Part shown: in pieces, positions 35,450 to 45,560 of the stretch
Layout of the letters: each line of letters opens with the position of its first letter
Position numbering within the stretch: the first letter of the stretch is position 1
Assembly: GCA_021432635.1 (NCBI GenBank)
Contig: MU270082.1
Span: 253,831 to 317,830, forward strand
Origin: Thozetella sp. PMI_491
Taxonomy: Eukaryota; Ascomycota; Sordariomycetes; Chaetosphaeriales; Chaetosphaeriaceae
Direction of reading: 5' to 3'
Length of the DNA stretch: 64,000 nucleotides
The notes under the pieces: model-generated
Told to the model about the DNA's origin: nothing
Seen by the model: only the letters and a program-made list of their open reading frames with translations
Databases searched by the model: none
Translations under genes and position numbers: made by a program

Positions 35450-38400
35450 TGTTGTATGGGCTGCCTAGAAGAGAAGATTATGTGTTCGTTGTGGTAGAAT
35501 ATGATAAGTTGCTTGTGTATTGCAGAGATGAGGTTAACTTGTTCTCCGAGTTACTCTTCCTCCATCCAGTGGGATGGGCCTTATATAGCCAGGACAAATA
35601 CATGATGTATACAACGTTAACATAGCATACCCGCGATATTGACCGATCAAGAATTCATTACAATGGCGGAAGGAAGCACCGAGATCCACGTGCCCTGGCG
35701 TGTAACTACGACGTGCTTGCTTCATTGGATTGTTGCCAAGGTACTTCGCAGCGAAGGTTTCACGATGCTCGTGCCGGTCACGGGTATCAACCAGGATCTC
35801 GGAGCCTAGATACTCGAAAAGCCGTGCTCCGCGGCCAAATTATAGAGCAGGGAGTGCAAGTTTGCATTGTATCACGCAGCTATGCTCGTGATAACTTAAT
35901 CTCATGGGGGAAAGTCTCAACCTACCTTGGCCGAGTCCAGCATCCATGAAGTCCGGCGGAGCTGAAATGTAACATAGAAAAGCTCCCGCCCTCGCTGTAC
36001 ACCCTCGAACGGTCCCTTGCTGACGCGTCCTAGTTCAAGATGTTTGGGTTGCCATTGGGCTTAGAGCGCACCCGGCAGAGAGGCAGATTGTGAAGTTCTC
36101 ACTTCTCACTACTCGGTTTTCTATAAAGCTTACAGGCCAACACGCCACTACCGTAGAACAGGATAAATATTTTCAAACCTAGAATATTTTAGCTATATAG
36201 TAATAGATAGTTTAGCTGTAGGTAGCAACGTAGCATCAACTTTGTCGTTCATGTGCTCTAACTTCCCCAGCCATCGCCATGTGTGAGGCGGATGATTTAC
36301 CGGTATAGCAGAACGCAGACAACCTTGCGACTTGCCCAACACGGAATGAGCATGCTTGTTTGATATGACAGATATGACCCGTGACTAGAGCAGCTACTGT
36401 CGGTGCAACACTAGCCAAGCATCAATGGATCACGGCCAGCAGCCTGACATCTCCTGCAACCTCGGAGCGTTCGAGGAGGATGCAAGGGCTGTGCACGAAG
36501 GGTTCTCTCGGCTTGCACATGACGCGTCCAGTCGACTCTTTTCTGGACCAAACGCAGCCCTGCTCAAGCAAGCCGCGATGAAACGTGTAGAAATCTCGCC
36601 AGTCGGGTGGCTACCTTATCAGGGTGTTCTCTCGCTACTTGCCTCTCCGTCCGCCATAGGCAGAGATTGGCAACGCCGCCCACCAGAATCACGGTGTGCC
36701 TCCTAAAACGGACATGTTCGGCTTCGATGGGCAGTGAAAGTGTATATCGTGTTCTATTCTCGGCAACATCATGCAGCAAGCCTAGGAACCAAGGGGGACG
36801 CTCGGACTACATGAGCCCGGCAGAATCTCTCTGGTGCGACAGCTGCAGCAGCGTACGCAGGCTTTGGGGCGAGCCACTCAAATAATATCAAACCAGGGCT
36901 TTGGGGGTCGCACAAGGTTGTCCGATGGGACAGCCTGAATGGCATCAACCGTGAGCGCGGGTCACTGCGGATCATCCGAGACACTTCAAGGGGCTTAGCG
37001 AAGACGCCTTGACAACCCCTTGTCGCCGCCGATGTTTGTCACGATCATGTAGCATGGAAACGAGGCCAGAGCCCGGGTATGGGCATGGAGGCAGAGGTTG
37101 AGGACGTGGCATTCCCAGGAGTCCATGGTAGGAAACCTCCCTGAGAGTTTGCTCATTCAGCCTTGTCAATGTCCTGGTGGTCGCCGTCGACGCGCGGGCC
37201 CCAAACCGCGCGGCTACACACGCCTCTCCCCGACATATCGATGCCTAATCTCTGCATGTATGGGCGGCATAAGGTGTCAATGGTTCTGGGTCGCAGGCTC
37301 GTCCGATCCTGAGGGAAGGTGTTGACAGCTTGGGGAAAGACAAATACTGGATATGGTATGTCGTTGCGTTAATGTACAGTACCATACCTACTTTGCAGCA
37401 TCTTCCGGGGCCTGTGCGTCCAGTTCTTCCTAGGCCGCCCAGGGCGTTCCCAGGGTGTTCGGCGGCAAGGACCGCCACTAGAGCCGGCAAGAGCTACCCG
37501 GACGCCGGTGGCCAGGGGCCTGATCCCACTCCAAACTTTGTTCAGACGGACTGCATGCCCTGATCGACCTGCCGCTTTCTATCTAGGTCCGGCCTGGCGA
37601 TCATCGCAAATAATCACCAATACCTCCCAAAAGGGTGTTGCCTATCTTGATTTTGATTTTGATTTTTCAGAATCGCGACGCAAACGCGAAACAGACACAT
37701 GACCACTAGGGCGCTCTATTGACCGCCATGCCCAATGCTCGCCACCGTCGCCGAGAAGGCGGGAGGGTGTGGACGAGCCTGACCGCTTCCACGCCCAAGC
37801 ACTCTCGAGGGCGATTGGGCAGGGCCCATGGGCAAGCTGGCAGATAGGCATGGCCACCTCGATGGCGGCCGGGTTGCGTGACCCCTTGCTTCCTCACCCA
37901 AGACCTGTCAAACATCCTGGCCCAACGATGACCCTCCACAAAGTCACCCAAGCTAGCCATACAGCGCGCAGCGGCTTAATCCGTGGCCGTTGTCGATCAG
38001 CCTAGCCAGCAGGGCGCTTAGCGCTGAGGACAGGACCTCTCCGCCTGATTGGACGGGTGTTTGGTAGCCTCTCCTTTCGTATGTCCGTCAGACACCCCTT
38101 GCTGTGTACCCCAACTCCTCTGCCGTCTCTACCGGTGCCCATGATTGGCTGCCTACCTTTTATCCATCTGTCGTTGGTTCCTCCCCGGCCTGCAAGTCGA
38201 GAAGGCATGGAGGGCACGGCACGACATCTGTGAACGGTTGGTCGCCCAGAACCTCGATACAGGTCTCCCCCCCCCGCTTTCTACACAAAAGGCCTACCGA
38301 ACACCCTCCATTTCGAGGCAGGTGGACGAGAGGAAGGGTGACAGGGGGGGGTCCATTCGCGACTTCTTACAGTATGAAGCGAGGCTGAAGTTTGCCCGCA

Positions 38401-39077
38401 CATACCAACCTACATGTCTCCGTTGTGCCCCCAGTGCGAATCCCGCTCGTGTTACCCACGATGAGTGTGGGTGGGCGGGGAAGGACGGTGCTTGGGTTCG
38501 TAGAATCGTAGATGGCTGAGACTAGGAAGCCTGCGTGCCTCCTACTCCTCCCCGTGAAGCGAGACTCGATGCTTCTTTCCTCCGACACGACCTCCTAGTC
38601 CTCTAGAGCTTGATCCAGCTCGCAATCTTCCTCTCGATTTTGTTTTTTTCTCAAGGGGATCGAGGTTGCGTGGGGATGTCAACAGCAGCTGAAGTACTGT
38701 GCATTTGGGCAGTAGCCAGATAATCTCACAACACGCACTGTACCACCTGTATGTACGACGCTGTAAGTGCGCCTGGTGGACCGGCAGATCCAATCTGTTG
38801 TTGGCTCATCTTTTCTCGTTATTTCCCTCTTTTCATTCCCCAGCCCTGGAGGCTCCCACTCTCGTCGCCTTCCTTTTCTCTTTGAGCATCATATTGTCTC
38901 CCTTCCGGCATCTTGGCTAGAGAGGCTCCTCCAACATCTTGTGTCCGAGGGCCAACAACAAGAAACCGCAGCCGTTGGGACATCAGCTGTACACGGTCTG
39001 GCAAACTTAACTAGGCTCCGATCTTCCCTCGCTCTTGGGCCACCTAGCAATCCGGGGATGGTACAATCTCACCAGAG
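35450..39077. other. long gene-poor region
   Basis: About 3.6 kb without a supported gene. It includes an A/T-rich patch around 36110-36240, a TTTTGA triple repeat at 37647-37667 and C/T- or G-runs near 38265-38350. Frames such as 38145-38519 (+) have no family features. The end is the pyrimidine-rich leader of the next gene. Confidence 0.5.
37647..37667. repeat. short TTTTGA microsatellite
   Basis: TTGATTTTGATTTTGATTTT: about three units of TTTTGA in otherwise non-coding sequence. Confidence 0.7.
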
Positions 39078-40271
39078 ATGGATCCAGCACCGCAGTTGTC
39101 TCCGAGGGACTCGGGGAGCTCGGGAGGCTTGACGACCCCCGCTATCATCGGTATCTCGTGCAGCGCGGCCGCTGTTGGGCTCTTCATTCTCAGCACCGTC
39201 CTATTCATCATGTACTGGAGACGCCAGCACCGCTATGACATGGAAGACCTGCACAGGAGGCAAAGAGCCCGCTGGACCCAAGATTGGGACCAGTGGGAGG
39301 GCCCTAGGGAAGCCCAGTGGGGGGAGAACGACTTGTCAACCGGCCCACAATACACCCTGGACCACAAGGCTGCCATATACCGGGCCGACTCTCAAGCCAC
39401 GACCACAACACTGCGAGGAGAAGTGTCGCATGGGATAAACGTACCGCCTCCGAGAGACATCAGGGAGCTCGGCAGCTCTATGCCCACACACCCGGCTTAC
39501 ATACCGAAATCGACGGTGCGTGGAGCAGCAGCGATCCGGGCAGCCCCTGAGCGAGTCCAGCTACAGCCTCTGCCTCCTCTCCACCAAGTCAGACCTCAGA
39601 TAGACGACACAGCTGCCCAAACATATGCTGACACGGCCGAGAGAGACAGTCCGCCTCAACTTCGGCTTCAGGAACTGGCCCCGAGAGCCTCCTCCTCAGC
39701 TGGGGTGTCACCTGCGGCACTAACTTCAGCATCGGGCTCAGCCCCGAGCAGCACCATAGGGACAAGCAGGCCGTCTCGGGCTGGATCCGAGCCGCCATTG
39801 TCCACGACGTCAGGCCGACCTCGACGTGCTTCAGCTAGCACCCCTACATCTCCGACGAGCCTCCAAGAAGTCGCCCGGCAAGCCCAGCGGCGTCGGGACC
39901 GCTCTCGACCGTACTCTCGGTCCAGCTCGCGAGAGAGGTCGCCATCCAACCTCGGGCAGTTCCGACCACAGCCTCAGCAAGGGCGTGCGGTATACTCCCA
40001 GAAACCGCCAGCCTCACGCAGCGATCAGCCGCTATCTGGGCGCGAGACCATAACGATCAGCGGCCCGCTAGCCTTCGCAGAACAGTCAAAGTTTAGCGAG
40101 GACCGGCGAACATTCCGCGAGCGGACGGAATCCAGCAACCAGAAGCACCGTTCGCTCCGCCTCCGTGGTCACCCGAATGAGCCACAACAGGTCGTGGAAC
40201 AAACCGTGGTCTGGGGCGCGCCGGCGAGGGAAGTGACGATAGAGAGCGATGATAGCGATCTCTACGGCTAA
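39078..40271 (+). CDS. one-pass membrane protein with long disordered Ser/Arg-rich tail
   Basis: An intronless 397-residue frame. A short Pro/Ser-rich N-terminus is followed by one hydrophobic helix (AIIGISCSAAAVGLFILSTV, about residues 22-46) and a basic WRRQHRYDM stop-transfer. About 330 residues of Pro/Ser/Arg/Gln-rich, probably cytosolic, disordered sequence follow. Near residue 285 is an RS-like block (RRRDRSRPYSRSSSRERSPS), and the end is acidic (TIESDDSDLYG). No cleaved signal peptide is seen. Such one-pass proteins are common near the fungal plasma membrane, but no family is recognisable. The long open frame, biased composition and single helix support a real gene. Confidence 0.72.
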   Translation: MDPAPQLSPRDSGSSGGLTTPAIIGISCSAAAVGLFILSTVLFIMYWRRQHRYDMEDLHRRQRARWTQDWDQWEGPREAQWGENDLSTGPQYTLDHKAAIYRADSQATTTTLRGEVSHGINVPPPRDIRELGSSMPTHPAYIPKSTVRGAAAIRAAPERVQLQPLPPLHQVRPQIDDTAAQTYADTAERDSPPQLRLQELAPRASSSAGVSPAALTSASGSAPSSTIGTSRPSRAGSEPPLSTTSGRPRRASASTPTSPTSLQEVARQAQRRRDRSRPYSRSSSRERSPSNLGQFRPQPQQGRAVYSQKPPASRSDQPLSGRETITISGPLAFAEQSKFSEDRRTFRERTESSNQKHRSLRLRGHPNEPQQVVEQTVVWGAPAREVTIESDDSDLYG

Positions 40272-40634
40272 TAGAGAAAGGCTCCTTGCGGTTTCACATG
40301 TTGCCATCCTTCTCGTTATCTCATTTGTTGTTTCGATTTCCAGTACTTGGAGGGTTAGTAGGAGCTGTCCGTCCTGGGTCATATTCAAGACCAGAAATCT
40401 GCGTGGGATAGGACATCTGTGGCCTCGGCGTACGAGATTGGATATCTTGGCGGCTATTGTGTCAGGTACGGAGTTCAAGGATAGGGCTGTACTGCCTCAT
40501 CGCTGGGTTTCATTAGATTACATTGCCTATAGTATAGAATCACAACGGCAGGTAGCCGTGCTAAACACGTTCCGACTGTGGGCAATGCCTTAATATTTCT
40601 TCTATTCTAACCCATGGGGTGCACCCGAGGCTGG
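40272..40634. other. intergenic between convergent genes
   Basis: 3' flanks of the 39078 gene and the derlin gene. Nothing notable. Confidence 0.55.
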
Positions 40635-41987
40635 CTAGTTACCCCCCAAACGTTGCCCTGTACCTCTCGTTTTCCAGGAGTCCGGAAGGACCGAACCGGT
40701 AGAAGCGCCCGTGCTGCTTCCAGATGATTGGCCGCCGGCCTGTGGCGGCCGAATGGCTGTGCCATACTCGCGTCGTAGGATCCTAGGTGTTTCCACCAAC
40801 CGAGACAGGAATGCAGGCGTTTGCAGCAGGTTGGGCCCGCCTCCAAACTCGGGATATATGCGACTAAGGAAGTCGTGCATGTGAGCCGCAAAAATGCCTG
40901 TGAGCTGCAGCGGGACCAGGCCAGGGCTCATAAGCACCGACATGAGAAGCATGCAGTACGGCAACAACTGCGCGGGGACGGTGAAGAAGAAGAAGCCCGC
41001 TTTAACACCCCTCTGGTCCTGCGTGACGGTATAGCACAGAGCAATAATAAGGCCCTGGAGGAAGAAGACTTGGCCGGTGAAGAGTCGGTTCAAGACCTGC
41101 TCTCTCCGTTAGCGTTGGGAACCTCTGAGGTGCTGCGGCTCGGCAACCAGAGAAAACGGAATTCAGAGTAGTAAAGATGTAGGGAGCATAAAAACCACCC
41201 GAGTAAATGGAGAGCGTTACTCGAGTCATCCAAAAGACATCCCACCATGCCCACACCGCAGCCGACCCTTGTAGGTTATGCGAATGACGGGCCGACCGAA
41301 GTGCAGGAGTTGATCTTCCTCGTTTCCAGGAACCGCTGTAGCTGGGGAGAGCAAGGCTACGCGGGCAGATATGCGAGGGTCATACCACAGCAGAGAGCTG
41401 GGCATGAGATAAGGGGGAGGGCGGGGGAGATGGGGGTGTGATAACTGGGACATGGTAGAACTGATGGGGGTTCTGCATACCACGATCAAACCGCCCACGG
41501 TAAAGATATACCAGAGGACGTCTTCTTTGTTAGGGAACTTGGGGTTCCCTAGCTCCAGCTGGCTCAGATATTGGAATGCTGCGGACAACTTCGTCAGCGC
41601 TCGGCTTCGTCAAGCTGGTGGCCAGTCCAGCCGGGAGGGAGGGCCTTACTAAAGTATGGATCCAATATAATCCCGAGTTGCGGGGAGCTGAGGAGGAAGG
41701 ATGTGAACGGCCGCCATATCTCAGGCGGGAGCATCCATAGTCGATCCGCAGTGAAGTATAGCCAGTGATACGGGAGGAATCCCATGTGGACACCAATCGA
41801 GGTAATGAGGACAGCGGTCGCCATGTTTCTGAGATTCAATCAGCGCTAGCTTCCAACAGAACGCACGGCCGACACCTAAGACGATGCAAGAGGGGGCGCG
41901 GTGCTTGAGAGTCTGGAGTGGAAAATGCGAGAGGGCTCACCTTGCCAAGGGCGGCGCCGCCCAGTAGGCATCCATAATCTCGGCCAT
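40635..41987 (-). CDS. der1: derlin (Der1-like ER membrane protein)
   Basis: Exons 41987-41941, 41828-41650, 41578-41481 and 41096-40635 give 261 residues. Derlins are rhomboid pseudoproteases that move misfolded proteins out of the ER for degradation (ERAD). The family pattern is present in order: MAEIMDAYWAAPPLAR, then LPPEIWRPFTSFLL, then YLSQLELGNPKFPNKEDVLW, membrane helices, YTVTQDQRGVKAGFFFFTV, and HMHDFLSRIYPEFGGGPNLL. The WR motif of derlins is present in EIWRPFTSF. No catalytic serine dyad is seen, as expected. Intron 3 (41480-41097) is 384 nt, several times longer than any other supported intron here, and contains no convincing extra exon. Divergent from ArgJ. Confidence 0.92.
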
Positions 41988-42727
41988 TTTGGGGGTCAGG
42001 GCTCTGAATTGTCAAGCCTAGATGATGATGAGAGAAGCGACAAGCAAAGCTCTAACTAATGGCGAGGCTCAAGGAGGCATGGTAGATCAAGGCGCCGGTC
42101 GGAAGTCAGAAGGGTGGTAGGCGACGTCCCGTAATAAATGAGGCGTGGTTGTTGGTGAATCGTGTCTTTTTTAGCTAAGCAAAGAGAAATGCAAAGAAAC
42201 TCGTTGGGGCTGTTTTTGGTGGAGACTCATCTAGCTCCAGCCACAAGAGACCACTGGGTGGAGTTTTGTGGGATGTGGCTGGTGCGCGGGCTGTTGGCAA
42301 AGCTAGCCGTCTAATTATAAGGCAAGTTATGTACTTCGGTAGAGACTGTCTTTGGCCCGGCGCCAGGGCGAAAGCAGATGAGGAATTGAAGCCGGGAACT
42401 GGTGGATCCCAGATTGAACCCCCCCCCCCCCCATTCTCGCACTTTTGGAGGTTTGGCGTGACTCACCCTCGTGTCAGTAGCCCATTGTCTGGGAAGTTTG
42501 ACTGTTCCCATGAACTAGAAAAACTTTTCCATTTTTCGAGTTTTTTTGGGGTAGAGGGACCTGCATTTGCTCCGGTGTCGCTCCCGTGGGACCTTGCATT
42601 GAGCCCGTTCAGGTGACAGCAGCTTTAAAACACCGGCCCACACCGTCTCAAGCTCTTGTCATCTGGCTGTCGGCCGAGCTCCAATCCAATCCCCTATTCT
42701 CGAGTATTTACCTCGGGGAAGCTGAAG
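41988..42727. other. divergent promoter derlin / ArgJ
   Basis: 740 bp between divergent ATGs. It contains a C14 run at 42419-42432 and a TGACTCA element (annotated separately). Confidence 0.6.
42459..42465. promoter_or_regulatory. Gcn4/CPC1-type TGACTCA element
   Basis: A perfect TGACTCA palindrome lies about 265 bp upstream of the ArgJ ATG. The bZIP activator of cross-pathway amino-acid control (CPC1/CpcA/Gcn4) binds this site before arginine-synthesis genes. The assignment is inferred from motif plus target. Confidence 0.6.
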
Positions 42728-44297
42728 ATGGTCTTGGAAAGCCTCAATGGCTCCGTCAGGGGCGGGCTGAGGCAATCCCGCGCCCAATTGGCCCGTCGTC
42801 TCGGCCAGTCCAAGAGGGCGTATGCGGCGCCCGCCAGCACGATACCAGCAGCGAAGAAGAAGTATATTCCTACCTCAGGCTCATACCCTAAGGGCTTCAA
42901 GGCGTCGGGCATCATAGTAGGCGTGAAGCCGAAGAACACTACCAAGCCCGATCTGGCCCTGATTGCCTCGGACGTCCCCTGCGCAGCCGCCGCCGTCTTC
43001 ACCAAGAACAAGTTCCAGGCTGCTCCCGTCACGTTCAGTAGGGACTTGCTGAAACGGAAAGGAAACCAGGGCATCCAGGGCGTCATTGTGAACTCGGGGT
43101 GCGCGAATGCCGTCACTGGGAAAGGCGGGCTGGAGGATGCCGCCAAAATGGCTCAAGAGGCTGACAAGTGCATCGGCAACGACGACGGCACCATTGTTTT
43201 GAGCACCGGGGTTATCGGCCAGAGGCTTCCCATCGACAAGATCATCAACAATGTCCCCGCCGCTCACAGCTCACTCGGCGCATCCCACGACCATTGGATG
43301 ACGGCTGCTAGGGCCATCTGCACTACCGACACCTTCCCCAAGCTGATGTCCAGGTCTTTCATCCTGCCGTCCTCCCCCGGCGTTGAGTATCGGATAGCTG
43401 GCATGACTAAGGGTGCCGGCATGATCCACCCTAACATGGCCACTCTACTCGGCGTCATGGCCACCGACGCCCCCATCGCTCCCAGCGTGCTTCCGGCCGT
43501 CCTCAAACACGCCGTTGACCGCTCCTTCAACAGTATCACCATCGATGGCGACACGTCGACCAACGACACGGTCGCCCTCCTGGCGAACGGCGCGGCCGGC
43601 GGAAACGAGGTCACCGAGAGCACCAAGGACGACTACCTCGTTTTCAGCACTGTTGTGACGGACTTCGCTGCGGAGCTCGCAAAGCTGATCGTGCGGGACG
43701 GCGAGGGCGCGACCAAGTTTGTCACCATTCGCGTCGTCGATTCGGCGACCGAGGAGGGAGCGAGGAAGATTGCGAGCACCATCGCTAGGTCGCCCCTGGT
43801 GAAGACTGCCTTGTACGGCAAGGACGCTAATTGGTAAGCTGCTTAAGCTTTGGTGTTATTGACTTGGATGATATTTAACAGCCTGCAGGGGCCGCATCTT
43901 GTGCGCTACGGGCTATTCCTTGATCTCCGAGCCAAGCGAGCCGGTGAACGACGTTGAAGAGATCGATACAGTGAAGACGAGCGTCTCCTTTATTCCTACT
44001 GACGGCTCTGCGGAACTCAAGCTATTGGTGAACGGCGAGCCGGAGCAGGTTGACGAGGTAAGCTAGCCGAGCATGTTGACTATGCCCCTATACTGACTTG
44101 GATGCAGACGAGGGCAGCGGAGATCCTCGAACTGGAAGATCTCGAGATTTTGGTCCGGCTAGGAACCGGTGACAAAGAGGCCACCTACTGGACTTGCGAT
44201 TACAGCCATGAATATATGTGAGTGGCCCTCGAGCAGAAGGGAGCTAGACGAGCCCGCTAACAACTATAGCACCATCAACGGAGACTACCGCACATAG
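42728..44297 (+). CDS. argJ: arginine biosynthesis protein ArgJ (ornithine acetyltransferase / NAGS), mitochondrial
   Basis: Exons 42728-43833, 43889-44057, 44108-44217 and 44270-44297 give 470 residues. The enzyme moves acetyl from N-acetylornithine to glutamate, closing the acetyl cycle of arginine synthesis in mitochondria. The start has an Arg/Ala-rich leader ([20 protein letters not shown]). The self-cleavage and nucleophile site is intact: [20 protein letters not shown], with cleavage expected before the Thr of [32 protein letters not shown] and [14 protein letters not shown] are further family blocks. A tiny last exon (28 nt) supplies ITINGDYRT, the conserved C-terminus. A TGACTCA element upstream fits amino-acid control. 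Confidence 0.96.
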
Positions 44298-45560
44298 ATG
44301 CCCTGGAACCCAAAAAGCGAATAGATTATAATAGAATGCCCAGTCATTTCTATCTTGTTCTTCACTTGGTGCACTCCGGCACATGTCGATGGAGCGTTAT
44401 TGGATACCACTGCCTGGCTATGTTGGTGAGAGCTGCAACCTAAGTTTGACATTACCTAAAGACAATCAACAAACCGGTTTGAGCTAAATGATGTTGGATC
44501 CCACCCGGATCTATCCTAAATACTTGTAATCCGAGCATGAACGGTCTCACCTGGGCATCACATTATTAGTTGGAAAGCCAATGAAAGGTGCTATTGCACG
44601 TTTGCTGCGCTGTTGGGCTCGCCCCCAAACTCTTGCCTATTTTCCCGGCACCTCCAATCACATTTTGAGCAGCTGGGCGTGCAGCTGCGCATCTGTGCTT
44701 CCGGGCTGCTGCCCAATCGCTCGGATCTCCCGCTCGACCTCAGCCCCGGATTCTCGGGAAATCCTGCGCGACCACTTGGTAGCAGTATATGTAGGGCTGG
44801 GGTTATTCGAAACGGAGACTCTTCGAAATCGGCGACTTTGGGATGCGCGCAGAGTCTACGATTAAGCCGACATTCTCTAGTGTGCCGTAGAGTCGCTAGT
44901 CGCGTCTAGCTACAGTTGAAATCGCGGGTATGATAACAATATCATGAGCACTCGCCGTTGAGAATGCATGTGAAGGCTGCGATACTGCACTCACACCACC
45001 ATGGTGATGGGGGGTGAGGGGGTAAGCTCACAGGGTGGGGGCCTCGTCGGTGGATTGATCAAGGCGCTCTCAGGGGAATCCCCGGACGGGGGGCGGCCTA
45101 CTAGGCATAGAGTGCAACCCTAGGATGCCGGTCCTGCATAGGCACAGCCCTTGGCTCAAGTGACCAGTGACTGATGTCGTCGAAGGACGCCTACGCCCGG
45201 CGCTTAGAGAAGAGAGGGGGTTGGCTCTCGTGCTTGCTAGCACCAAAGCGGCTTAAACCCATCACTATGTCTCTGGCCCGGGGCCCTGCCAGGGCATTCC
45301 AGGTGTGCCACACCGTGGGGCTGTCGCAATGCCGTATAATACAATAGCAGAGTTCCCCAGGGTGTGTGTGGGCGTGAGGATGTGGCGGCCATTTGTACCG
45401 CATCGTCGCGATTTCGCCCGTTGGGGTTTCTGGTCAGTGATTCTTGGGAGAGAGCGCAGAAGAGCGATTCTCAAGACGTTCTGCCAATGCCCAAAGTCGG
45501 CACTTGTATATCTCTGGAGCCAAGCAACAGCTGCCAACATTGCGGCGCGAACCGACGAGA
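44298..45560. other. intergenic ArgJ to NTA1 copy 2
   Basis: About 1.26 kb. Frames at 44581-44909 (+) and 45191-45540 (-) have no support. The right end is the leader of the second NTA1 gene. Confidence 0.5.

Noticed and set aside
35990-36240. A/T-rich patch as a possible RIP-mutated transposon
   Set aside because: Too short, with no terminal repeats, coding remnant or second copy in the window.
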